Shown piece by piece: positions 27,224-43,072 of a stretch of 64,000 nucleotides of DNA. The stretch's first letter is position 1. The number at the start of each line of letters is the position of its first letter. Origin of the DNA: Setaria digitata (Eukaryota > Nematoda > Chromadorea > Rhabditida > Setariidae); contig RCAB01000001.1 of NCBI GenBank assembly GCA_003640385.1, positions 682,001-746,000 of the forward strand, written 5' to 3'. The notes under the pieces were generated by a model. It ran no database searches and was not told the origin of the DNA. It saw only the letters and a program-made list of their open reading frames with translations. Made by a program: the position numbers and the translations under genes.

Positions 27224-28156
27224 TTTCTTCTACAAAATGATGCAGTGCTTTAAGTCATTATTCATAATAAGCTCGTCTCTCTACAATCTTCAAAGAACAA
27301 ATAATTTTAAAATAGGTCTCGTCATCCCAATAATTTGGGTTAAATACTCAAAATCCAGCAGTGTATTGGAGAACGTATAACTTATAATCCTCCAAATGAC
27401 TCATTCCACATGAAAAACAACAGTACCAAAAACGCTAGTCACCTAAAAATAAAGCATTTCAATAAGCTACAATAAGCTACACAGTTGCAGCATGTACCAC
27501 TTACGACTGCTTTGCGCCGTCGGACGACAGAAACCAAAGATGAGTAAATAATGAATATCTTCTTGCAGAAGTCCATATAAAGCGCTCTGTTCATTCTATT
27601 CTAAACTGTAAATGTGTATTAAAGTAAATGAAAAATCAAATTTTATTTGTCATATCACAATAGTAACAATAATAATACCACAGAACGAAATGGACAAATA
27701 AATTAATTGATAAAAATGACAAGCGAGAAGTTTCGAAATTCCAGCAAGAAAATGAAATAACATAACAACATTATATTGTCCCCACTACATAAACGAACTC
27801 CCTCTACTTTTTTCGTAGTAATGGAGGTATTGCTTTTCAGAAAATACTGCTAAATTAGAATCAAATTTTTCCCTTTTGTTAGGTGGACAGTCTTCTTCTC
27901 CGATCTGCACTTTTGAAAAATAATTAACACAGATATCTACAAGAAAGAAAAAGGAAAGGAAAAAAGGAGAGAAAAAACAAAGAGTAAAAAAGAGTAGAAG
28001 AATTTCCCGGAACTAAAAAAAGAAAAAAAAAATGATGACTGGGACAACAATTTGAAACTCTGTAAGCAACTGTCAGGAAACGAGATTTCTTATCTTCTTC
28101 ATAGCGAAGATCAGTTATTCATTAAATTTAATTTCTTCCAGATATCCACCTGTTAA
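27224..28156. other. Spacer between the small membrane-protein gene and ALG1
   Basis: AT-rich DNA with short A-rich tracts (about 27930-28032) and a duplicated CAATAAGCTA pair near 27460. It holds the 3' flank of ALG1 and presumably the promoter or trans-splice region of the small gene. No exon was found. Confidence 0.5.
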
Positions 28157-31100
28157 TTATCGCCTATAACTAAAATCACCATCATTTTCTGCTTCTTTTC
28201 CTGCATCTTCGAGTTCCAATTCAACAGGTTCATCTTCCACCTTGGTTCGTCCATGCTCATTATTAACCTGTTGTTTCATATCCGGTGCGTCAATCACTTG
28301 GTTAGTTTGATTTGGAAGTGAAGTTACAGCAAATCTTGATCATAATTATTCAGAATTAGAATGGCAGAGTATAAATTGAAGTAAATGAAAAAAAAATTTT
28401 AAGCTATATTTATATTTCAAGTATCTAAGCTATTCCTTGAGATGTCTGACAATTTCTCGGCGACCGCTTTTGTTGTTATTTACTTCAACAGTAGAACCAT
28501 TTAAAGTTCTGGTACCTTTGACGTCGTGCTAAGTCTTCAACTGACAAAGCTCCATAACTGGATACCAATGGCCACAAACATGCATCCCAGTTCTTGCTCC
28601 ATGATATTAAGGGATCCGACTGAACATTTGATACTAGCGTGTTCAACTGCTATAACATGAAAAACGTGTAAATCTGGTAGATTGTTAATACTACGAGCTG
28701 AAAGTGAAAAATGAGAAAAGTAATATAAAATGAAAGATTAAGTTAAGTTTTTTTCCTCCACATTCAATTTTCCAGCCTATAACTCTTAAATTTTTAATAT
28801 GGGTAAGAACTAACATTACAATGAAGAGGAAAGCCACATGTTAGTGACTTAATGATCTGGGAAAGTTCATGGGAAGTATCGAACAGTCGTCCATTGTGGC
28901 CATCTGAAACAAGCTCACCGATGCAACCAAATCGTTTAGCAATGACAGGCAAACCGCATCCAAGCATATCCACTACCTTCATTGGTAAGTCCAGACCTTA
29001 ATCATAAAAGCATAAAGGGGAAGTATTTGAGCTTAAACAACAAAGTAATAGATATTTTCCTGATTAGAACGACGTTGCCAAACAAGTTCAGAATGGAAAA
29101 ATATTTCAAATGTAAAAGTATTTCGCATTTATTTTCTGAAAATAACAATGACGAGATTAATGCAGCAGAACGAACGAAACTGTCTGATCAGTCAATCTTA
29201 TTACCTGATGTCGAAACATGCAGAGATACGCCGATATCGGCACAACCGAGCAAAAGCGGATAATCCTCTGCCTCTAACCATGGTGTTAATATTTCAATAT
29301 TTTGCATTTGCATATGTTCAATGCGACTCAAATAGTATGATTGCAAAGGTCCACGCCCAGTAATTATGCATGTTATGAATGGCAATCGTGTTGCTGGATT
29401 CCTAGACGGGAATAGTCTTTTATTGAAAAGTAATACTCGGGAGAAATCAATTTCGAGAAACGTACGCCTTTGAAGAAAGTTTTGCAATATTATCGAATTC
29501 ACGAAGTGCATCCAGCAGAAGCCCGAAATCTTCATCTTCCGTCCAACTTGTAGACGAAACAAGAAGTAAAGGACGGTCATTTCGAAGATGCACTTTCCCC
29601 TCACCGTCACGATAAGACAGTAGTGTTTCTGAAGAAAACAATTGAAGGAAGAACGTTTTTTGCTAACACATAATTGTATTAGTTATAAATGAAATAACAT
29701 AGACAGTGAATAATAACCTTCTTGAGAAACGCAGTCTCCCTGCGAGCCTGGTATATTAAGAGCTCTAAAGACTTCGAATTCTCCACCCTGCTCGATCAAT
29801 TTCAAATAAAATTTATGCCGATCTTCATCACCCAACTTTCGAAAATTCCAAGATGGAGGTCGGTCATATACTGTTGCTGCACAAATGTCCCAAGCATCAA
29901 ACATATCTTGCCGCATTGCATGAGTTACACAAATATTCAAATCAGCGTGACGACCAAAATAACCCTCCCAATAATATGTCTGTTCAACATATCTGAAAGA
30001 TATCCTTAAGATTATTTTTTGGAATACAATTTCTTGATTCTAAAAATCATAAGTCAGAACTGTTTATTTTTACATAGGGATCTGACCTTCGCATAAGTGA
30101 AAATCGTTTCTTTCGGTCAGCTTGGCGTTTTTTCTTATTTGCCGTGACTGCTGCAGCCTGAACTGCTCGCTCTACTCGGGTCATTCTTTTCCCGCGTGCA
30201 TCAGAAACATCATTCGTGACTAAAATACAGAATTTTAAACATGGAGCACTAAAAAACTTCATAATGAAATGAGAAACGACACTACCCAAGCCATGATCCT
30301 CGGAGCAAGTGAGAGAATTCTGCATTCGTCGATCACAAGCACGACCAACACGTATTTCATCGATGCTATACTTTTTGCGCAATACTGAGTAAGTATAATT
30401 GTGCCAGTCAATGATAAATTGTGCTCTTTTAATGCGAGCACACTGAAATTTGATATAAACCAATTCTACATTTCATATTAAATGAAACAGAATAATAAAA
30501 TAAATGAATGCTTCATTTCTTGTTTCCGTTCCAACTGGATTGTAGAAAAACGAAAAAGATTATTTTTCTGAAGTAAAGAAAAACAACCAGCCAACAAGCA
30601 AAAAGTGATGGTACTCCAGGAGGATTCTGAACCATAATCAGCAGAGGCCAATCAATGCGGAAAAAGAGAGTTATAAGTAGAACAATCAGAGTCCACAAAA
30701 ATTTCAACACCAGGGCAAAGATAGGTCGTAATTTACAAATGTATTCTGGTGGACATTTTAGCGATATAACACTGCAAAATTATGTTAATAAGGTATGGGA
30801 AAACTAATGGAATTTTAAAAACCCAAAAACAAAGAGGAAATCAGCCGTAACAAGAGTTGCGGAAGGAATGCGCTCAGGAAAGCGATTCATTTTTTTTTTT
30901 TTTAAACATTAAAGGAGAGAAAAAAAAGCACCGATCTTTCCCTGAAACTAAGACAGCCACCTCATACCCAAAATGTGCTGTCGTAAAGTGCATTTTTAAC
31001 AACAGACATTCAACGAATTTCAGCTTACCTCGTTGGTCCTCAGAAGCTCAGAATAAAAATGCTGTATAAAAACGATACTAAACCTAATATGTGGATGTTG

Positions 31101-31241
31101 TTGTATGGAATGATGTATTGTCGAGTCTGTATAGCCCACTAATTGCACTCGATAATTTTTATCCGCTAACGACTTGGCATGATAACACATCCGTGGACTT
31201 CGTCCAATGTCACCAACGACCACCAATGTTGCATTTTTTCC
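28157..31241 (-). CDS. ALG1: Chitobiosyldiphosphodolichol beta-mannosyltransferase (ALG1), N terminus uncertain
   Basis: Adds the first mannose to GlcNAc2-PP-dolichol on the cytosolic ER face (GT33). Exons, minus strand: E1 ending 31084 ([16 protein letters not shown]), E2 30588-30771 ([10 protein letters not shown], hydrophobic stretch before it), E3 30286-30442 ([11 protein letters not shown]), E4 30087-30219, E5 29718-29992 ([27 protein letters not shown]), E6 29466-29628 ([15 protein letters not shown]), E7 29205-29401 ([27 protein letters not shown]), E8 28815-28996 ([18 protein letters not shown]), E9 28516-28649, E10 28157-28334. Phases agree throughout except that the exon upstream of E1 is not resolved; an ATG before VLRGKNATL is a usable start, but the usual N-terminal membrane anchor is missing there. 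E3-E4 hold a basic insertion and E10 an acidic C-terminal extension compared with human ALG1. Confidence 0.93.
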
Positions 31242-32045
31242 ACGGAGTACCATCCCATTCGCAACCTATTCAATGTTTGAAGTTCAGCAACTGAAGATCG
31301 GAACAGTATCTCCTTCCACAATTAGTTTCATATTTACGCAGTTCTTGAACCATCGGTTTCTGAACCTTGAAATTAACTCAAGACCTCAGGAACTTGCAAT
31401 AAACGTTTTCTGAACGTAAGAGCCAAAATTAAAATAAAAGCATTAGCCACTTCTAGAAAATGCAGGACGACGATACTGTAATTTTCCAATTTTATGGTTA
31501 TAACAAATATTCCACGTAACAGTAAAAGTATCAAGTCCTGTCACAGTTTACAGTTCATAATAAATGAAAGATCTCTACTTTCGTTGAAGGATCTCTAATA
31601 TATATATATATATATATAATATTCTATAAAGGAGTACCTCTAGTGCTATTAATAGCAAAATACAGTACAATAATGAATCACTACAAACGACTTCATTAAA
31701 CACAAAAATATATTTCAAAACCCATCACAAAAAATTACGCTGAAAACGTCAAGGTCTTGCTAAATACTATAATAATCCTACTTATTTCATGTTAAAATGA
31801 TTGATAACTAGTTAGTTCACAGGTGGCAATAAAAAATACACAGCAGTAACAAGTACAAGACAATACGACGCATTAAAGACCGCCTGCCAAACGACATCGC
31901 CCGTAATAATATAAGTTTTCTACCTTAGATTCCATCTAAAATTATTCAGTGTACGAAAAGAAAAAACAAGTTATATGAAGTTATAAAGTTTCATATTTTA
32001 CTGGAAAAACAAATGTGTACGTCAAACATCAATAACCGCTCGCTT
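31242..32045. other. Spacer upstream of ALG1
   Basis: It includes a (TA)n tract at about 31597-31619 and AT-rich filler. The missing first exon of ALG1 with its membrane anchor may lie here, but I could not identify it. Confidence 0.4.
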
Positions 32046-34714
32046 TCAATCACTAACAGCATTAAATTCTGCAGTGAGTGAACTTAAATTCTGCAGAACA
32101 GTTTCTGTCGGAATTCCTGAAATTAAAAAGTTAGTACCACTACCCACTGAAGACTACCATCATAAGACAGAGAATTTCCAGCAATTTTTTACGGGCATAC
32201 TCCAGAAATATTTATGAACAGTGATGGATACACCATAATAGATACTCACTTGATGGTTTTGGTCGTGGTGAAATTGAATCAGATTCTAGATTTTTTGGAG
32301 AAAAGAATCCATCCGCAGTTTCATCGGCAGCAACACCATTCTTTTTTAAATTATTCCAACTCTGCTGATTGATCCTTTGTTCCTCCGTGACCTTAAAAAC
32401 ATGATATTTGTCTTCCCAGTACTTTTCCAGTCACAAATGTTCTTTTAAAAGTATCAGTAAGTTTGGATTATTGGCGAAAATAGCATTAGTAATAACATTC
32501 ACAACGATAATGCTGATATATGAAGTGAAACGAACCATCAAAAGTTCAGTTTCTTTCTTCTCTGAATCTCGCTCATCAACATCAAACACTTTGGTTAATT
32601 CTGCTAATTCTTCAGCTGCTGTTATAATTCCTGCATCCTACAAAGTTATCTTGCAAAAATGAACTTGAAGCATGAAAATAAACAAATTCAAATTCAAATC
32701 CAAATCCAAGCTTACATCTTCTTTTCCTTCATTTAAAGTAACTGAAAGATCCCGGATTTCAGGTTTCTTAATTGTTTCAGAAGACTTTTCCGACTCATTC
32801 GCTGCACTTTTATTAGCTTCTGAAATGGCTGAATCATGTCAATCAAGAAAGAAGCTCATAAATGATAGAGATCACCAGCATTGAAACATCAAAAACGTAT
32901 ATCGTGTTTGCAGCGAAAATAAGTACTTGCCAGGTAAAGAAAGCGAAGATGTTACTGAAATTATGCCATGTTCATTTCCTGAGGGATATTGCTGAAATGA
33001 TTTGAAAAACTAGTTTGAAAAAACAATTTTTTGAATTTTGAAAAAAACTAGAAAAAACCTCAAAACAATTGAAATTTCGTCTACTGAAAAAATTTATGCA
33101 TATAAAATCAAAAATAGTCACTGCTGTATTAAAATCAGAAACTGATTTTGAAATAGGATTCCATTCACGACTGAGTAGAGAAACATATTGCGACGACCCA
33201 AGACTCACTGGAGAAAGTGTTTTTCGATTTCCAAGTGGTGGAGTATGCGTAACAGTTGTAGTAATATTCAAATTTCGTTTCTAAAAGAGGAATCAGTAGC
33301 TAGAGAACAGCTTCACTTTGAAAAATAAATAAATCAAGAGAAGCTAAAAGAAAAGTTCGTATCATCTTTGTAAACTTTCCTTGCCTCAATAATTCGGATC
33401 GGTTGGACAATCGAAGGGTTCTTCCCTCTTTCATGTTCTTTAACCGGCCTTTCTTTAACAGCAGGAGACCACCTCGATAAACCTGAAATTACAATAAATA
33501 TAAACAGTAATGTGACAATATCAAGGTAATGCAAATTCTCCTACTTACAATCGTATTTGGAAGTATTCAAAAATTGCTAAAAATTTAATCCAAAGTGACC
33601 ACAAGAATGCAACAAAAAACAATGATAGAAAACCAGAGAACCTTCAGCGGATGGAAGACGAGGATCACCAGGTAATGCGTAAGTATGTTGAGCGACAGTT
33701 GGCACTTCTTCAGGCCAAGAGCGGGCAAGTGATCGTGGGAAAATGCTAGGCCTATCGGCTGAATCAGATTTATGGCACGCTTCAAGACGCCAGGAAGTTG
33801 AGTATTCATTTTTCTTTGAATCACAGTCACTTGTATGTCTTGGACCGCTTCTTCTATTAGGCCTAAAATCTAGCAAAATCATTCTCTTCTGAAAATAATT
33901 AAACAATACTTATCTGTCGTATTCGCTTTCCAATACTTGGAAAATGTTGAAAAATACGCAAATATAAGTGACGTACGAAAGACTAGTTTTATTTTCAGTG
34001 TAAGAGTTTCTCGAAATATATGGTGGAAACATATTGATAGTCCAGAATTTTTTGAACTATCGGTTACACTAGGTTTGATCCTATTTCAGAAAATTTGTGG
34101 AAACATTATTACTGTGAGTCTTTCTTACAGATGTCTCACAACTTTCCTCAAGAGCTTAAAAAGCAATCAATTAAAAAATCCTACCAACAATTAGCAGCTG
34201 AAGGTGAATCAGTATACCGCCGTTTGAAACCCTTGCCGAGATACCGATATGATTTATACCCAAGTTCCGAAGCACTAAAAATTACCAAATATTACCCTTT
34301 TAAAAATCTCGAGTAACTCGCAATAGCTGAAAATGAGCAAAAACAAAAGCGCATATTTTCGCCCTGATTATCTTTATTAAAATCACCGTGAGATCGTCAT
34401 ATTTCTACAGTACAGAAAAAAAAAAAGCACTTCTTTCACAAATAGAGAAAAATGGCTTTACAAGTCTATCTTTGTTCTTTACACAATAATAAGGACTACC
34501 ATAAGTGAAATTTCACTTCACTGCTCCGCTAAAAAATTCCATACTTCAGAAATTTTTAAGAATGCTCAAAATACGAACATATTCGTCCCTTTATTACTTG
34601 AGCCAGGCCGTACCAATGGTGATCGATATTGCAATTCTGGATATTCTTCCTTTGCAACATGACGATTTTCCCGCTGATTATCTTTATCGCGATCACGATG
34701 AGGTCGCCATATTT
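32046..34714 (-). CDS. Unidentified low-complexity protein, at least eight exons, 5' end uncertain
   Basis: Minus-strand exons with good splice sites. The last runs 32046 to about 32115 and encodes IPTETVLQNLSSLTAEFNAV then SD stop. Upstream are exons around 32251-32392 (VTEEQRINQQSWNNL), 32540-32637 (DAGIITAAEELAELTKVFDV), 32718-32825, 32930-32993, 33112-33276 (LGNRKTLSPVSLGSS and VSLLSREWNPISKSV), 33362-33481 (LSRWSPAVKERPVKEHERGK) and 33642-33867 (PNRRSGPRHTSDCD, WRLEACHKSDSADRPSIFP). A further candidate exon at 34598-34714 (WRPHRDRDKDNQREN, EYPELQYRSPLVRPGS) may be the 5' part; its phase to the next exon was not matched. The protein is Ser/Pro/charged-rich and apparently disordered. I do not recognise the family. 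It sits directly downstream of KDM2 on the same strand (about 160 bp), so an operon is possible. Confidence 0.55.
34060..34316 (+). other. Plus-strand open segment opposite the unidentified minus gene, possible small gene or exon
   Basis: After a CCTATTTCAG acceptor-like site (ending 34090) an open frame encodes NLWKHYYCESFLQMSHNFPQ and ends with KPLPRYRYDLYPSSEAL and a stop at 34314. Composition is protein-like, and better than the minus-strand reading, which is full of stops. No ATG exon upstream was identified; the internal ATG (MSHNFPQEL) would give about 61 residues. The family is not recognised. Confidence 0.3.
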
Positions 34715-34770
34715 CTATAGTACAGAAAAAAAAAAGCACTTCTTTAACAAACGCAGAAAATTACTGCAAA
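34352..34770. repeat. Diverged direct duplication (about 34352-34460 and 34662-34770)
   Basis: Both copies share TGATTATCTTTAT, a diverged ATCACxxTGAGxTCGxCATA block, TACAGTACAG or TATAGTACAG followed by an A-run, AGCACTTCTTT and, further on, AATGGCTT. Read on the minus strand each copy carries a splice acceptor (CTGTAG or CTATAG) followed by AAATATG. In the right copy an open exon follows; in the left copy the equivalent Trp codon is a stop. Confidence 0.85.
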
Positions 34771-34875
34771 AATGGCTTCCACGCAAGATAAGAAGAAATT
34801 CTCAACAGATTTCAAATACTTTATTATAATTATTATAACTTAGCCATAACTCAAATACCTTTCAGTCTAAATAAA

Positions 34876-39439
<4,564 letters not shown>

Positions 39440-40473
39440 ACGTCTGACTAGATAACGTCCCTTCAGAGCTAGAGTGAAATGACACCTCAAAAGATCACCA
39501 ATAAGAAAAAATAAGAAATGAGAAATAATGAAGATAAAGGGTGAATGTGAAATGCAAATCTTATCGACGCAAACTACTCCACGTTAAAATGTTGTAGTGC
39601 GAGGATGAAAACAACGAATAAATTAGCCAGCCGACCAAACTACGAACTAACAGACTTGAGCAGAACACAGCAGTCCCTCAGCAAACCACAAGCACTTCTG
39701 TCTCCCTAGCATCCCAGCAATACACATTTCAGCATTTGTAGCATGCAACTTTTATGAAATCTCTCTCGAAATAAGGGTCTGGAGATATGTGCTTGGGGTG
39801 GTGGACAGTGTCTGGCAGGAGCTGTGAAATGACGTTAGTGAGGAAATGAAAGTAATGACGATGCCTTAACTAATTGTAAGAGATAGTGTGCAGGAGGGAA
39901 GTGACAAGTGTTGTAGTTAGCCTAGGCTGAGGTAAGTTGGACAGGTTTCTTCACAACTCACAGGTGAGCTTCTGCATAGGTAGAGTTCTGCCAAAGAAAA
40001 AAGGATGTAATGGGGTCATAAGCTGGATTCACTCTCCTTCATGAACATTTTTTGTCTTCGGATGGACTGCACAGTCGTTTATTCCGGAAGATTTTTACTG
40101 CAAGTGATCATTTTTATTCAGAATATTTGTGGGTACGGTGAATCGAAGCATATCTCTTACAGTTTCCTTACTGCTGCTGAGGTTCGTAGTTCATATACGC
40201 CTGCAATGCGACCAAGTTATGTCGAGTCTTTCCTGAATGGGCGGTAATATTTAACTACGAGAAAGTAGAAGCTTTTTCGACTCAGTAAATCAAGGTCTGC
40301 TGCTGAATACGCATCCTACGTAACATTTCAGCTGGTGTGGAGCTCGGTCGCAAGAATTTCTATCATTGTCAGCAAAGTTTTCTTTGAAGAGGTTTTTTTT
40401 TTACATGAATAGGAGAGATGCATCAAGTCTCTTTATTTTGATTGTCCGGTCTCTTCTCATTCTATGACCACCA
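39440..40473. other. Spacer between KDM2 and the upstream unidentified gene
   Basis: Presumed promoter/5' UTR of KDM2 plus the 3' flank of the next gene. A plus-strand open frame (40041-40247) has no recognisable content. I looked here on the minus strand for a Cys-rich PHD exon belonging to KDM2 and found none. Confidence 0.5.
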
Positions 40474-42005
40474 TCAAATTTTCTGAAAATTTTTCTGACT
40501 CCTCACACGAGCAGTTGTTGCAGCGAATTGCTGTAGCAGTTCAAGTTTTTCACGAATAACTTGGTCGTTGTGGGGCACAGCACTAGGACTGCCACCAGCT
40601 CGTTTTCGTTCCTCGAGATCAGCCAGCAACGATGCAAGTTGCATTTGAAAAGCTGCAAATTCGGGACCAACTTGGGTTGCACTTTTCTCAATCATCTGTA
40701 CCCGTTTTGCTACTAACTGAAATGCCGACTGTATTCAGATGACTTAAATCACAGAGACATGAAGATCGTTTATTGAAAGCCTTTCGGAAGTTTAGACGAA
40801 AATCAAATCGTCAAAAAAGTTTGATAATATGGAAATGGTTTCTTTCGAAAACGACAAAGTTCGCTGGTATTGGTAAGAAGAGACAAACTTCTAGTCGTTT
40901 CTGAGTTTCAGCTATCCATTCTTTATCAAGATGATATCTTGAAGGTGCTTTGGAGAACTTTAACATATCCTCTTTTGGTAGACTCTGCAAAAGATGAGAA
41001 TTCCATCATTTACAAAGACAGAATATGACCTATAATTTTTAGTCCATTGGATCTAAGAATTATTGCCCTCAACCACAGCTGTACACTGATTATGTTTGCA
41101 TTTCACCACGTTTTTCCATTGGTAGTTAGATGGCTTAATTCATATTAATGTCCCAAAACCTTTGCAAATTTGTTCACATTAACGTTTGGCACACGTGGTG
41201 GCAGCATTTGTCCGGAATTCATTTCTTCATATTTTCTCATTAAACAATGCACTGCCTCGTTGATTATATTTTCCTGAAATAATTCACGGAAAAACTTTTT
41301 TTTCCATTATGTTTTTTAAATTTAACTTGGGAATTATTTAGCATTCAACATCAAACTTTGATTTCAAAATCATTCTTGGATCTCGTCACAGCTGTCTCAA
41401 TATCGCATGTTTAAAAAGACAATACTCGGCGTAAGTGATTTAAATTTTTAGAGTATGGATTTATTATTTTGTTGGATCTTCTTGCCTCGTAAAGAGCTTT
41501 TTCCTCCAAATCTTTTCTCGACTGGTAAATAACGAACCGCAACTCAGTACGCACGACATTTTCTTCGGGTTCAGTTCTCTGGATACGAATCATTTGTCTT
41601 GGTAGCACTCTTCCTTTCGAATCTACTACATCTTCCGTGCTGTGAAATTTTCATAGAGCTATGACGATCATTGTTGCACACAATAATTCTTAACAATTTA
41701 AACATTCTTTTGGTTTTGATAAGTGTTAACCTATCACATGGGACCTATTCTGTTTGGTTTGACAAAGGTGTAAGTAGAAAGCATAAGAATCTACGAACGA
41801 ACATAAATTGCCAAGTGTCAAAACCGAACTGACTGGAACCGCTGATAGCCGAACAAATATTCGATAAGTCATTCTAGGGTGGCCGTTATATTTCATCATA
41901 TTATTAACATGATCAGGTATTTAATGAACATTGGAACTCTCTAAATGGAAGCACAGTACCCGGCAATTCTCGACCACTCGCCATCATATCCTGCACTCGT
42001 CCTAA
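40474..42005 (-). CDS. Unidentified mostly helical protein, 5' exons uncertain
   Basis: Clear minus-strand exons: 40474-40716 (LVAKRVQMIEKSATQVGPEF, AFQMQLASLLADLEERKRAG, then EKLELLQQFAATTARV, stop), 40889-40984 (SLPKEDMLKFSKAPSRYHLD, then EWIAETQKRLE), 41178-41273 (NIINEAVHCLMRKYEEMNSG), and about 41485-41635 (TEDVVDSKGRVLPRQMIRIQ, then TELRFVIYQSRKDLEEKALY). Phases match between the first three. The donor of the last-named exon appears to be GC (GAG|GCAAGAAG), or the exon is different from what I drew. A candidate earlier exon ending in RVQDMMASGRELPG starts at 42001, after a TTTTTTTTAG acceptor. The Leu/Glu/Lys-rich C-terminal region suggests helices or a coiled coil. I do not recognise the family. 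Confidence 0.6.
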
Positions 42006-43072
42006 AAAAAAGTTCTCCCTAGACTTTTAAGACAATTTGGGAGATAGCGTTTCGAGGAACTTGTTGACTGCACTTTACAGTGGACAAGAAGTAGCAAAGA
42101 AAATGTTTTACGCCATTGACCTCATAAGGGTTGATGCAGAGGACACAACCGCTTAGTAAAGTTTGCAATGATAAAATTACGTGAATGCTGGTCCTTTTGC
42201 TTTCCTCTATCTCTTATCAGATGCGAAAGCATGTAAAACTATACTGAATCGAATTGCCTATAGCATTCGAGTTTAGAGCACAGAATTTGGATAAGTCATT
42301 TATTTTTCTTTTGTCCCAGAAAGGAACAGTGATCATGACATTTGTAGCATGCAGATTTATGGACTGGAAAGGAATGAATTCAGACAGAAAATTACTGGGA
42401 AAAATAACGCATTTAGATTAATTCATTGAAGTCAAAACGTTGTTCCACAGTCCAATCTTCCACAGTTTTAAAAGGAAATCGTTCCCATTTCCAAAACTTT
42501 GCCTTTTAGTTATAAACTTCCAAAAAATTAGTGAGATCCCTATTAATATTTACAGCAACGGGTCTAGAAACAAACAAGACAAATACTTGTTATCATTATC
42601 AACTTGGGGAATATTACAATCATGAGAAAGACGTTACAGTGCGAAAATTGTGGAAGCATGCGATACAGTCAAATAAATGAGACGGTATGTTGACCAAAAG
42701 ACGACCCAAAGTTGGTTAGCTTTGGTGTTACGGCGAATGGCAGTTATCGAAATTGTTTGGGGAAGAAGTGACATCTCGTGCCATCAATACATAAGAAGAA
42801 CATTGTTTTATACATGAATTACCCGCTATATGGAACGAACATCGTAAAACAAACGAATATATTTTCAATATGGCATTAAGTAACAATCTTTCAGAATCAA
42901 AATTTTCTTTTCAGATAGATTGAAGCAGTACAGTGTTTTGGTCCTGGGACTTGGATATTTTTATCAATCTAAAATCTTTCGTTCGAAAAATTTTAGCAGT
43001 TATTCCTGGAATTATTCTGCATTTTGGTGGATTCAGTGTCAATATTCAGATCTGTGTCCATTACGTCACAGG
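42006..43072. other. Spacer upstream of the unidentified helical-protein gene
   Basis: AT-rich, with only short ORFs. It may hold the 5' exon(s) of the helical-protein gene and the 3' flank of the cuticlin gene. Confidence 0.4.

Noticed and set aside
28982..29610. Plus-strand ORFs of 71-93 codons in this stretch
   Set aside because: They lie antisense to ALG1 exons with clear family similarity on the minus strand; they are shadows.
39440..40470. Searched for a PHD-finger exon that would make the demethylase PHF8/KDM7-like
   Set aside because: No Cys/His zinc pattern on the minus strand, and the JmjC sequence and N terminus match KDM2 rather than PHF8.
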